Assembly (NCBI GenBank): GCA_036852015.1
Contig: JAANDG010000174.1
Coordinates: forward strand, 124,001-188,000
Direction: 5' to 3'
Length of the DNA: 64,000 nucleotides
Source: Pelodera strongyloides
Taxonomy: Eukaryota > Nematoda > Chromadorea > Rhabditida > Rhabditidae
This document shows positions 37,294 through 48,700 of the stretch, one piece after another. The notes under the pieces are model-generated. The model was not told the DNA's origin. It ran no database searches and saw nothing but the letters and a program-made list of their open reading frames with translations. The translations under genes were made by a program, and so were the position numbers. Every line of letters starts with the position of its first letter. Position 1 is the first letter of the stretch.

Positions 37294-38022
37294 GCGAAGT
37301 CATATACAAATTACAAAACACTAAAACACTAAAGGGCTCCAGCTCCAAATAGCACACACACGAATAATGAGTGCGGCGCAAGACTCTCCCATTCTCGCCA
37401 TACCACGTTCATAATGTACCACACTCACAAATACTAGAAACAGTATAACCACGTAAAAAAATACTCAACAAACCTGTAGTAAGAGAGATTCCCGTTGCTG
37501 TCGAGTACAAACCACCGTTGCCTGTAGCCTTTAATGTAATTGGTCCACTTGTGCAGCCAGCCAGCCTGCAAATGTTTCTGCTTTACAAGTTAGAAAAAAA
37601 TGGATAAATTATGGTTCCCTGCTTCCTGCTTCCATTCAGTTTTTGGATTTAAAATAACTGGACATGTTGCTTCACCGGAAACATTACAACATCAAGTGGT
37701 CTCACCCTATATCCAGTCAGCAATCAAACCCCATAGTATGATATCACCTCACCCCCCCCCCTTCCTCAAAGGAATAGTATACAGTATACACACGCCTATG
37801 TCGCCCATACACTTCAGGTGTTAATATACAAAACTAAAGGTTCACAAAATGTGGAAGCACAGGCCAAAAGCACAGTTCAAACCAGGTCTTTCACACCTTT
37901 GAATCTTCCGGAGGCCCAGTCATCGGGGGTACCGGACTATTACCACTGCGCTTCCCACCATCACCACCATTAACAATTCCCAGTCGGGAAATGGAATGAA
38001 GAACACGGTCCTTCATCTTCAT
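17154..38022 (-). CDS. OSBP: Oxysterol-binding protein, 21 exons
   Basis: Exons, 5' to 3': 38022-37897, 37565-37474, 29454-29382, 28991-28859, 28592-28473, 27221-27136, 26881-26772, 26299-26217, 26043-25980, 22233-22125, 21758-21540, 21175-21026, 20121-19988, 19790-19682, 19495-19382, 19080-18934, 18659-18567, 18394-18321, 18107-17984, 17801-17705, 17296-17154. Total 2400 bases, 799 residues (human 807). The protein swaps sterol for PI4P between ER and trans-Golgi. PH domain from residue 43 (GWLHKWTNYIKGYRQRWFVL); central helical part; FFAT-type VAP-binding motifs at 283-289 and 317-323; ORD with LWSIMKNCIGKELSKIPMP (437-455), KPFNPLLGE (510-518), VSHHPP (537-542) and the end GDYWEAKEKQDWGRCP. 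The acceptor of exon 11 (21758) is the least certain boundary; the acidic segment there is poorly conserved in the family. Very short N-terminus: the Gly/Ala-rich leader of mammals is missing. Confidence 0.95.
23461..23514. repeat. (GA)n microsatellite in OSBP intron 9
   Basis: Pure GA tract. Similar tracts recur in OSBP introns at about 25190-25270, 27614-27661, 29553-29578 (as TC), 31028-31125 and 31637-31676. Confidence 0.9.
23578..23936. mobile_element. 359 bp MITE with TTAA target duplication
   Basis: Terminal repeat AGGGAATATGTAGGC on the left, inverted GCATACATATTCCCT on the right, flanked by TTAA at 23574-23577 and 23937-23940. Lies in OSBP intron 9 (22234-25979), which otherwise holds no recognised coding sequence. 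Confidence 0.75.
27674..27912. mobile_element. Foldback element in OSBP intron, about 240 bp
   Basis: Left end AAGGTTGACCCATGGC and right end GGGTTGACCTT are inverted; inside, CACCGGCGA and ACCACCTCCG blocks are also inverted. A diverged relative with CCACCGTC and GGTGGT blocks lies at about 29225-29350 in intron 3. Confidence 0.6.
30197..30380 (-). other. Possible orphan terminal exon inside OSBP intron 2
   Basis: A frame opened by an acceptor-like ACTAG runs 60 codons to a TAA stop, reads PGPQLFPWRMTIRERLRNAR in its first part, and ends in a lysine-rich tail (KKPSKKRKKKYEDKEYEIV) that looks like a nuclear protein C-terminus. No matching upstream exon in a fitting phase was found on this strand, and OSBP exon 2 splices past it. 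It may be the last exon of a small nested gene, an alternative OSBP end, or chance. The product is not recognised. Confidence 0.25.
32014..32101. mobile_element. 88 bp MITE with TTAA target duplication
   Basis: Ends AGAGAACGTCAA and inverted TTGACATTCCCT (two mismatches), with TTAA at 32010-32013 and 32102-32105. The termini share the AGRGAA start with the 359 bp element. Confidence 0.65.
32725..32872. mobile_element. Diverged foldback element with CCAAGCTTGTTCC blocks
   Basis: Contains two direct CCAAGCTTGTTCCGA blocks, then inverted blocks CCGAGAAACT/AGTTTCTCGG and CCCAGTATT/AATACTGGG. It shares the CCAAGCTTGTTCC module with the hairpin at 36339-36463. Lies in OSBP intron 2. Confidence 0.55.
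33868..35263 (+). CDS. Candidate six-exon gene nested in OSBP intron 2, unknown product
   Basis: Exons 33868-33915, 34144-34182, 34355-34428, 34572-34606, 34792-34867, 35167-35263 join in matching phase with canonical donors (GTGAGC, GTAAAT, GTCAGT, GTGAGC, GTATAC) and clean pyrimidine-AG acceptors. The product is about 122 residues: an acidic/helical start (SEISERIIPFM, then AELMDSGLFDDE), a short hydrophobic run (CLNVILLLLI), and a basic second half ending QSNQIR. I do not recognise the family. The six-way phase agreement argues for a real transcript, but residues are not conserved enough in my memory to prove coding; a spliced non-coding RNA is the alternative. It lies opposite to OSBP, entirely within the 8.0 kb intron 29455-37473. 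An ATTAAA at 35309-35314 could serve as poly(A) signal. Confidence 0.45.
35366..35674. mobile_element. Foldback MITE, about 310 bp
   Basis: Left arm GAGTATTTAGGAGCTGC, right arm its diverged inverse (GAGCCGTTTCGGAAAC type, ending AAATACTC). Inner blocks GGCGGCTTTCACTTT and GAAGATC are also inverted. Directly follows the nested gene. Target duplication not resolved. Confidence 0.65.
36339..36463. mobile_element. Near-perfect 125 bp hairpin element
   Basis: TTTCCAAGCTTGTTCCCAGG at the left is mirrored at the right. Arms of about 55 bases carry a single mismatch around an A-rich loop. The RNA from either strand would form one long hairpin. No target duplication was seen. Confidence 0.75.
37255..37289. 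repeat. Poly-C tract in OSBP intron 2
   Basis: Five C, one G, then 29 C on the + strand. Shorter homopolymer runs occur at 28097-28108 (G) and 37744-37753 (C). Confidence 0.95.
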
Positions 38023-40114
38023 CGATAAGGAATACTACAGTAGTAGACAAAACAGATTGCAGTAGTGTATAACAGAACACAAATAAAATACAGCCAGACT
38101 CCAGACGGTCCGTAATATAGCAGATCGCGAGGATAGATATACGTTCGTTAGATTAGAACAAAGAACGATGTTTATAGTTCATTCCTGTATTCCTATCGAA
38201 AAAAGTTTGTTCGTAAATATTTCTCGTTTTAACTGAAATCACTGCAAGTTTTGGGGTACACTTAAAAAAATAAGAAGAGGGTAAAGACCTAGAAGCTAAG
38301 ATCATGAGAATTGACACATGTTTCAGAAACCCAGACCCAGATCGGAATTCAAAAATAAATACGCGCAGAAGATAAAAAGGTACAAAGGTGGGCGAGGTAT
38401 CCCACGCAGTTTTCAAACTAACAAACCCCTGAATCACACCGTTCAAACAAAAGAGTGAACCTTTTTAACTGGAACATTTCAAAATGTCGACAAAAACAAA
38501 CAGAGCGCTATGAAACTAGAGCCTACATGTACAATGGACTATAATACTAGATGGGGGAGTGGAATCGTGGAAAAACATCCGTCAGTACCATCTCACCAAA
38601 CAACTAATATAATCTGATCAAGAGGGCAAATTCTGAGGAATCGAGGAGGGGAAACTTTGTTCCGTTCATGACCACAACTAGCATTTTGTCTGTTCCATTC
38701 ATACACATACTACTTATCGCCACTCGCCACTTAAGATCCCTATCCAATTCGTAGCCACACACTAATTGATGAGGATATAGATATATTGACACTGGTAGTA
38801 GAAAAATACATAAACAAAGATGACAAAGTGCTATCAGATAAAGTGGTTTAATCATCGGTCACATAAATCGATTCAAACAATAAAATTTCAAGCTGGACGA
38901 TCGGTTAGCTTAGCTCCTGCACTCGTAGTTGACAACGGCGTATCAATAACGCAAGTGAATTGATATATGGAGTGGATCATGATGGCTATATGACAAGAGA
39001 TATGAGAGCCTTGTCCTGTGTGCAAAAGAATGCCAGAGAACGATGCAAACCTGCTGACAGAGCTGATAACGAGTGCGATAGGCACAGACCATATGCGCCG
39101 TTGCTAATCGTATTTTTTGAGGAAAACAATCAATAAGAAATGCGCTACAAATGAGATAACCAGAATTCAGAAAATGAAACAAACATCTGACCAGAGAACC
39201 AAAATTCAAACAATACTCCGATATTCAGGGAAATTTCTTGTTGTTGTTGCAACATATTGCTTCTAGATCAAGAAGCTAAATCTCCACCATCTAGCAGTAT
39301 GCAGTATAGTGCTGCATTTGAACGTACTTCAGGGGTAAATTTATACTACGCCTCGATTTCACTGATCAGTGTGATACGTCTGCACGAAGCACGAATAACG
39401 AAAGAAAACACCACAAAAGACTAAGAAGTAGGAAAAGGTCACTGTGGTAAAAATGCTGAGATTCGAATCATCGCAAATGGCTGCACGACGATAATAACCA
39501 GAGAACAGAGTGAATAACTGGTACTGGTCTTGGTCGAGGCGGACCACGGGAAGGTGGTGAACTCAGTGAAATGTCGTCCCCATCTGACAGAATAGTTTGT
39601 CAAACAATCAGCCGAGAAAAAGGCAAACAGAAAGATGAAGAGAGGAGAGTCCGAGGATAGACGGTACAGACGCAGACAAATGGAGACATATAAATTCATA
39701 GTTTAAAATAAGGAATTGGGGGAAGCCATACTCAACATCTCAAGGAAATTAATCCTCAAAAAAGTTAAAGTGAAACGGATAGGTGGCTTACAAGTAGTAG
39801 AGACGTGATGACTTGATGCACGGAAAGAGTGAAGAAAAACAAGCCAGCTTCCGTTTAACACAACTTGCCATGGTATCGAAGCGGACGTTTAGAAAGAAAA
39901 GCAACAGTAAAGGAAGCAGGCGCTCACAGAAGTAGTTTGTCTATTTGTCAAGTACACTACACAAAGATCCGACCGCTGACCCACACTAGACTACACAATG
40001 AAATGTGTCAAAAACAATAGTCGAACGTCGAAGTCAAAAGTGGAAATGGAGGTAGGTATCATTACATTTTCGATACAAGACATTACTTAACCTGGTTACA
40101 CATAGCCATATGTC
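38023..40114. other. OSBP upstream region, no gene recognised
   Basis: AT-rich DNA that should hold the OSBP promoter. Several hydrophobic open frames on the minus strand have no domain and no splice partners. Confidence 0.45.
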
Positions 40115-41498
40115 GACGGTGGTTGAAAAGAGCGCAATAGTACTTCGATTATCATTATATCAACGACCCGCAGTTATTTATCACGTATGTTCAAGCTAAA
40201 GCCCCCCCCCTTAACAGTAATAAACCTTGTAAAGCATGACGGTGGTTGAAAACAGCGCAATAGTACTTCGATTATCATTATATCAACGACCCGCAGTTAT
40301 TTATCACGTATGTTCAAGCTAAAGCCCCCCCCCCTTAACAGTAATAAACCTTGTAAAGCATGACGGTGGTTGAAAACAGCGCAATAGTACTTCGATTATC
40401 ATTATATCAACGACCCGCAGTTATTTATCACGTATGTTCAAGCTAAAGCCCCCCCCCCTTTAACAGTAATAAACCTTGTAAAGCATGACGGTGGTTGAAA
40501 AGAGGGCAATAGTACTTCGATTATCATTATATCAACGACCCGCGGTTATTTATCACGTATGTTCAAGCTAAAGCCCCCCCCCCCTTTAACAGTAATAAAC
40601 TTTGTAAAGCATGACGGTGGTTGAAAAGAGGGCAATAGTACTTCGATTATCATTATATCAACGACCCGCAGTTATTTATCACGTATGTTCAAGCTAAAGC
40701 CCCCCCCCCTTTAACAGTAATAAACCTTGTAAAGCATGACGGTGGTTGAAAAGAGGGCAATAGTACTTCGATTACCATTATATCAACGACCCGCAGTTAT
40801 TTATCACGTATGTTCAAGCTAAAGCCCCCCCCCCTTAACAGTAATAAACCTTGTAAAGCATGACGGTGGTTGAAAACAGCGCAATAGTACTTCGATTATC
40901 ATTATATCAACGACCCGCAGTTATTTATCACGTATGTTCAAGCTAAAGCCCCCCCCCCTTTAACAGTAATAAACCTTGTAAAGCATGACGGTGGTTGAAA
41001 AGAGGGCAATAGTACTTCGATTACCATTATATCAACGACCCGCAGTTATTTATCACGTATGTTCAAGCTAAAGCCCCCCCCCCCCCCCCCCCTTTAACAG
41101 TAATAAACCTTGTAAAGCATGACGGTGGTTGAAAACAGCGCAATAGTACTTCGATTATCATTATATCAACGACCCGCAGATATTTATCACGTATGTTCAA
41201 GCTAAAGCCCCCCCCCTTTAACAGTAATAAACCTTGTAAAGAAGCATGACGGTGGTTGAAAACAGCGCAATAGTACTTCGATTATCATTATATCAACGAC
41301 CCGCAGATATTTATCACGTATGTTCAAGCTAAAGCCCCCCCCCCCCCCTTAACAGTAATAAACCTTGTAAAGCATGACGGTGGTTGAAAACAGCGCAATA
41401 GTACTTCGATTATCATTATATCAACGACCCGCAGTTATTTATCACGTATGTTCAAGCGCCCCCCCCCCCCTTAACAGTAATAAACCTTGTAAAGCATG
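40115..41498. repeat. Minisatellite, 11 units of 123-134 bp, each with a C tract
   Basis: Units start at 40115, 40238, 40362, 40487, 40613, 40738, 40862, 40987, 41121, 41248 and 41376 with GACGGTGGTTGAAAA. They carry CGACCCGCAG and AGTAATAAACCTTGTAAAGC. Differences are mostly in the length of the C tract (8 to about 18) and a few shared substitutions (ACAGCG against AGAGGG; CAGTTATT against CAGATATT) that group neighbouring units, as expected of local amplification. Confidence 0.95.
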
Positions 41499-44400
41499 TG
41501 CGTCCTATCGTGTTTTATGTAACCGTAACCAATAAACTATCAAAAAGTGACGTGTAAACTACCCACCTTTTCCTCGTGGATTCCATTCGTAGACATGTCT
41601 CTTTCGAGAACTTTTCCGGTTCAAACAATCAGCAAAATGGTCCCTCCGATGTCGATACACGAGAATACCTGTAAAAAGAATAATAATATGCTCGATTGCG
41701 CTAATCAAAATAACAAATAACAAATAACAAAAAATGTAAGAAAGGCTAATGAATGAAGCGCCTTCGAGCAAGAATGCGAGCCCAAAATCCCAGCACATCG
41801 GGCATTAAATTTCCATAAATGAGAAGAGTAATTAGCATAATATGAATGTAGGTAGAGAAACACTGAAACGTAGCAGCCTAACAACTTACAGCTATAGTTG
41901 ATGACGATTAATGATGATACAGAATGAGAAAGCAAAAGTGGAAAACGAATTTACAGAAAAGGTGAACAGGTAAGTTTAATGTAAAAAAGTAATAGAACCT
42001 TATTCTTCTCAAAGCACACATCGCCCAAACAAACAAACAAACAAAGACGCTATCAGTTGGAACATCTAACCACAAGCTAAACGGAAGTGAATTAGTGAAT
42101 AAAGTAATAAAGACCAGTTGGTTAGTCTTGAGGGTACAACAATGTCGAGCACTTGTTCGGTGGTTGGTTGGACAACACCGCCAGCTAAAGAGCTATGGAC
42201 ATGTGGATACAGATACACGGATCTAGATGTAGATAAGATTTGAGGGGAAGACCTGCTCCACGGAACCGATACGCTCAGGACTGAGGACTGAGAGACTGGA
42301 GGAGGGAAATACGAGAAATAGTAGAACTAAATCCCCCATGAGGGCAAACTTACAGGGCAAATGTAATGCATTGAAAATCCAGAAAACAACTGTCTATCCA
42401 AACCAATAAGATTCAATCCTTCTATAAACCAGGTGACTTGCCATTACAGCAAACGGTGTTCCGTGTAGCACAGAATACTAATGGTAACAGAGTTTTGGAA
42501 AGAATAGAATAATACAATGCGTAATACGAAGTTCCGATCGAGAAAATGATAACACCAACGAGGAAATAGACTTTGAAGAGGAAAGAGATCTTCATAAAAC
42601 AAATTTTTTCACGCAATCGTTGTATCGTTGTCGAAATAGCATAATACTTTTGGCATTTTGGCTCTATAAAAATGCAAGTGTAAGTCGTAGTGTTAGATAG
42701 ACAATACGAATTAAGAATATTTCAGAAAGTGCACACACACTGACGTACTTAGGTAAAATGACTAAAGAACTACATTAAGCAAAGTTAGCCGAATATCTTA
42801 CAACTAGTCTGTTCTGTGCAACAACAAAAAAAAGAAGAATACATCGGAAATGAAAAACCAGGAAAGAAGGACAATTACTCAACATATGAGTAAGACCAAA
42901 CGAAGAGAAATAATCGAATAAATAATGACAAACGGGCCACCGCTACGATTAAGTTACACTTTTGGCATATGTACTGATTAGTGAGCGATAAGAGCGAGTT
43001 GTAGTTATGAAGATATGATATGCCATTAGAACACAAATTTTATCAAACACACTGTGATTACATGGATTAAAAAACAAAGAGCTATAATCCAACACTATGT
43101 TAGTTTTCCAAGAAAAAAAAAACTAATTATAAATAAACAAATAATCACATCCGCATATAATATAAATAATGACGTCATACCCATATTGGAAGCAATCTGA
43201 ATCGTAATCTTAAATAGAAAATGCGAGTAAACCCCAGAATGCAGAACAGTGAGCCACATTGAAAGAAGATGGTAAGTAACCGAGGTCACAAAAGGCCTCA
43301 AGTAATTAAAATAACGAGGGCCTCTAACTCGTTATTTTAATTGCTTGAGGCTGTTTGTTTGTGAGGGTCTTCTCCACATTGATTACCATTGGGGACGGCA
43401 AAATTGTCAGAAGCTCTACTTTTCATGAACATTACAAATAATTCCACGATTAATTTACCACAATTAGAATTAGGTACGAAAACTACATAAATAATACTTT
43501 TAAGCAAGACTGGGTAATACTGAGTAGTTCCGAAGTACAAGCTCGAAAAGTTCCAACGCCGTCTGGTAATGATTGAGGATCGTATTACAACGAGCACAAT
43601 TACAACTGGCTTGAGATTATTTGGAACAGAGTTGGTTCAACTAGGACCGGGTGCTAGGGGCCACATTGGGGCACTCCTGGAGGGAGGGAGAGAGCCGAAC
43701 AAACAGAGACCGAGAGATGGAGGGGAATGGAGATAGACACCGGTCACATATGGGGTGGATTAGACGCAGAAGACAAGAGAGAAATAGGTGATAGGATTGA
43801 CAGGAGCTCCGACAAAGGGTCTGTGAATGAAAATACGCGTTAAATTATTTTAAAAGGAAAATAAAAAGAATAGCTAACTAAAATTTGTAAGTGGATTAAA
43901 GAATCGAAATGTCGAAAAAGAGCTAAAGAGCACGCAGAGGTCCGGTCGTGTAACTGGTTTCAGTAAGTAAACCGCTGCGAGACACGAGCATCAGTATCAT
44001 ACAAAACACAATACAAGGAAGAACCGGAATGACATACGTCAACACGTGTCGAAGGTAGGCAGTGGGAAAAATAGTGTGTGTGTGAGAGAGAGGAAGCATG
44101 AATATGAAAGAGCGAGTAAGATGCAACGCGACGTCAGACATTGGTCAGTGTTCAGTGCTCAGCATCCATGAGGTGAGGATATGCGTCTCGCAAAAAAACA
44201 TCTCGAAAAATTATGTGTCTTTATACTTTTTTTTGTTGTCACAATATGAAATTTAATCTTTTACTACGGTTTGGATACGCAAAAGCGGCTTCAACGCTTC
44301 AATAGTGAACAAGATGCAGTAAAGAGCCGTTTTAATCCAGAATCTTTTTTCAACAGAATCTACTGTTGACAGGAATCTATCTGACGAAAACACAAGATTT

Positions 44401-45532
44401 TCACTGTGCACCAAATATACAAAGAGCAAATCAAACGATGCAGAGGGCAAACAGAAACCTTACGGGGCGCTGTGCGTCGTTTCAAAACAACAACTATTGT
44501 GAAAGTACTATGCTAGGTATAAACAACTTGGTCATTTAGAATGAACACTTGCAGACAAGACAGTGCTCAAAATTAGTAGCGCACATTGGCTCATTGTAAG
44601 TTAAAAGAACAGGTGTCATTGAAAAATGTCTAGAGATAAAAACATTTTGTGATTTTGCTAGTAACGCACAATAGTTAACTCGATTGCACTACACAATAAG
44701 AAGTAGGTAACATATGGGAATGGGACTTATTGGATTTTGTTTCAAATTCGAAAAGAGTATGAAATAAAAGACGTGAGTGCGGTCCGACCGGGAGTTCCAG
44801 TGTGGGAACACACAACGCTTCCACAGGAGAGAGAGCATACGGCAAAGAGCCTATATTCCAGACTACGGTAGCGTTCCCATGACATTAGGCAAGACAAATT
44901 CTGCACAAACGAAACCACTGTTACCATACATTAACATGTATCAAAATAAGAAAAAGTACAAAACAACGTACATCTTCGTCAAACCATTTCGTCCAGTAAA
45001 CTGACCATGCGAAGAACGACAATGTGACAAGCAGGCTGGTCCTAAATCAAACCTCATTACCATTTACAAAATTACAAACTAATTTCAAAGAACAAAATAA
45101 ACATAGAATTCAAGAAAGGGATAGACGAGTCACCAGTAAACACAGAAAGACAACTGTGGGCAGCCATAAAAGAAACTACGGATTGCAGAGAAAAATATAT
45201 TATTAATCAACACAACAACAAAATAACAAGAAACAAAACAACATAATTAGTTAAAGTGAAATGTTAATTTGTAGAGATCGGAATCGGACATGCAATAAAA
45301 TACGCACTATTAACAATAAGGAGGTGTCTAAGGTTCTAATAACAACTAAACAACTAGAAAATAACGATAAAAAATACCTAAACTACGTTGTTCAAGTCAG
45401 TAAAAATGTCTAATAACAACAAGCTAAGAACTAAAAATACAATACCTAACCTAAAAAGCAACAAATACGTGTTCATGAAAAATACACTTTACAACAGACA
45501 ACCCATTATAGTACGTACAAAAGTAAGACCTA
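41499..45532. other. Gene-poor stretch between minisatellite and MED12 3' end
   Basis: No supported gene. A short hairpin (GCCTCAAGTAATTAAAATAA and inverse) spans 43295-43351. A spliceable-looking frame at 41567-41668 (-) has no partner. Confidence 0.45.
43295..43351. repeat. Perfect small hairpin
   Basis: 24-base arms with one mismatch around a 9-base loop. It may be the remnant of a foldback element. Confidence 0.7.
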
Positions 45533-45538
45533 TTTATT
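45533..45538 (-). terminator. Probable poly(A) signal of MED12
   Basis: AATAAA on the minus strand, about 215 bases after the MED12 stop codon, in an AT-rich stretch. Confidence 0.45.
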
Positions 45539-45750
45539 TACAATATATACATCAACAGCTATCCTACCATCACCGAGTTTTCCACAGTACCCGGAGTATG
45601 AGCTAAAACCTACCTATAAGCATTGCCCCGCTCCATTACACCCATACACAAAAGAGATCGTAAAGGAGGAAAAGGAAAACAATAATGCTAACATCCAACA
45701 AACCAATAAAAGAGGAAAACAATAGACAAATAAAGTTCACATACAACAAA

Positions 45751-48700
45751 TCAGTACCGCTGGTAGGTCTGATAGCTGACAGGGAAGAGAGGCATCTGCG
45801 GGTTCGGAGCTGTTTGGCTCGCAACAACATCACCAGGGTTCGCATACGACGTTGTGGTCGCTGGTTGATAGAACGCTCCGTACGAAGACGGGACAGATCC
45901 AAGGGACTCAGTCCTTGGCACGTGCTCCTAAACGTATTAATAGTTACTCTTTTAATATACCAAACAAAATAACCCGTAATTCAAGGTCATTACGGCATTC
46001 TCCTATCAGTCACTACACTGTATTAATGGGGATGTTTTCTAGCCTCCGGCACTATGGACTGGTTCATATCTGAGAGCCATTCCATTTTTCAAAATTGCAT
46101 ATACGCCTACCGATCCCGGAGGTCCCAACGATCCATGTGTACTTGTACTGTAGTTTGTTGGCGTCGTAGTAGTACTTGGCAATGTCCGCTTTCTCGTGCC
46201 GCTCGTTCCTCTCACGTTCGTTCGCGGTCTACCACGCTTGGTGCTGCCACGATAAAACTGAAACATTATCATTACAATGATAGGTTTCTTTCAAGCAAAT
46301 CCAATTAAAAAGCTGTAAAGACTTACGCTGTAAGTTGTGCTCGCTGCTTCTGGTGGTAGTTGCCTGGGTTCCAGTAGCCTAAACAGTTACACTGTGAATG
46401 TGTGAATAACCCACAACGTGGAACTCCGCGCCGTCGCCGCGCGCAAAAACAAGGTACGCCACAGATGCGCGGCGCACCTCCTCTAACGTGCGCGGCGGGG
46501 ACACAAGGGGAGCGCCAACCCCATATGCAGCACCTGTGGGGCACGTGAGGTGCAGCACTGGCGCACCAGCACCTGCCGCGCGCCTTACCTAAATGGTGCG
46601 CCAAGTAAAACTGTAAAACAGGACACTCGTGGCGCACCTGTGGCGCACCACCGGGGGACCCTTATCTTGTGCGCTCCACCAGTACCACAAAAACAACAAC
46701 AAGATGAAGAGATGAAAAGGGGGACACATTGACACATACATTCAGGAAGACAGGGAGTTTGGGAAGATAAATTACAGTGAAATCGTGACAGTTAAAGTTC
46801 AACCAATATAACACAGAAACTCACATCTGAGGCATCCTCCGATAGACTTGTTGGGTCGAAGTCGTCAGATGATCGAAACTCATCGGAATCCCTGTGAAAA
46901 ATGACAATGAAGTAGTTAGGAATAATCCACATCTCAGAAAAAAAGAATTGCTTTAATTCCACACGGGACTCATTGTTGAACGTTGACCTGCCGATACCAC
47001 CCACAACCCCCACAATTTAGGTCTAACCTTGCCCGCTAGCCGCCCTCCTGTACACAAGTTCCTGGCGTGGGGTTGAGCCAGACTCCTCACTCGACGCGTC
47101 CATCAGTTCCTTGGCTATGGCACTATTCGGTGGGATGTGCCTGTACTTCTTGTTCGCTACTTGAGCCTTCTTGCCAATGGGCGATGAGGACACACTGTGT
47201 CTAGCCAAGTTAGGCAGTCGCACGAATGAAGTAGCCGTAGCCATCGCAATGTGCGACGACGGTTGACCTGTAATTACAATTAATCTAAGTACTGCAATTA
47301 GCGTTGACAAAATTAAGAGCTTTCACAAATAAACACATGGTGTATAACAACACAATACTAAGCCACATAGATTTCCTTCACAAACGCTCTCGTTAACTTG
47401 GAGGAATAAACAAGTCACTTATTGTAAAGTACACTCAAACAAGAGTAGGTGGTTGGGGGGGAGCGGGAACTACCAAGTTGGCGAATTTCTGATAGGTAAC
47501 CACCTCGATGAACCATAACTACTGGCGAATCCGCGCGCGGCTCCACCAGGCCTTTCTGTCCGCAAACCACACTCCGATTCTGCACATTTGTAGAGTGATG
47601 AGCAATGCTCATAGCTGATGTTACGAGAGTTGGTGAAGTGCTGAAATGATAGACTTCATAGAAGCGCGCAGACGCACGTACAAGCGGATCAAAATAGGGA
47701 AGGCTAAACCGTGACGTTCTCTGAAGAGGAATTGACAGCACTCAATCGTGTTGTAACTAGTTTGTGAAACACATCGTTTATGCATGCGTCTCAATATGTG
47801 CACCCAATTTTATATGTTATATGCGAACCATATGCTAAAAAACTACTTTAACGGCTAGCAAGAAGTTGCCAGACACTCAGACAGGCTCACGGCCCACTTC
47901 TCGAAATCCAGGCCGCTTTACTGCACTATAGCCATAAACTCACGGGATCGGGATAGACGGCAACAACACAAACTCCAGATCATATGAATACACCGCACTG
48001 TGAGTGTGAGGAGATGGGAGAAGCCTCTTCTGAAGTTCCACGGCAATACGTCCTCGAGGAAGGTACTCGGGGACAAACTCGAACTGAAAGAAAAGCAATA
48101 CAATCAATTAGAAGCTGCCACTAAATTGACTTCATAGGAGCACATTACATAATACACGTCAACCGGAACAGAATAGAAAGGCTAAAACAAGAAACAAGAA
48201 AATCACCATCAACGCGTTTCGTGTCATAATCTCCAGTAAATAGTCGGGTTTGGCGAATAATAGCACATTATTTGACACTTGCACCGTGTCAGTGGCCTAA
48301 ACAAAACAGAATTACTAAAAAATATTACTAAACATAATTCCAAACATCTGTAAGTCCTAGATGTCGCAATTTTAAGATTTTCTTGAAAGTAGAGAAAGAA
48401 GTAAAGAAAACCCACCTCCAAAGAAGATCGCTTCCATCGAATTCTGGGTATTACAACCTTCTTCCTAGTAATCGTCATTTGGATATCCGACGTACTGTTT
48501 GAGTTTGACTGAACGAAATTCAGTCATTTTAACAAAAAGAATTTTGTAACTTAAAATTTTTGTATGAAAATTTATGAAACTAATGAAGTTACCGCGTTAC
48601 CCACTCGGTGCATAGAAATTTCAAAACACAACATCGATCATAAACATACCGTAACCACACGTACGGGTAAAGAGAGGTAAAGAGAGCTACAGTTGCTACA

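Noticed and set aside
40115..41498. CRISPR-like array
   Set aside because: Units are continuous 125-base tandem copies without unique spacers, and the DNA is eukaryotic.
41567..41668. Spliceable-looking minus-strand exon (RHRRDHFADCLNRKSSRKRH)
   Set aside because: Good splice sites and one open frame, but its phase does not fit OSBP exon 2 or any nearby frame and no family is recognised.
46039..46110. Extension of MED12 exon 45 to a stop at 46038
   Set aside because: A GTAGGC donor at 46110 joins in phase to a last exon with a MED12-like P/Y-rich end, which fits better.
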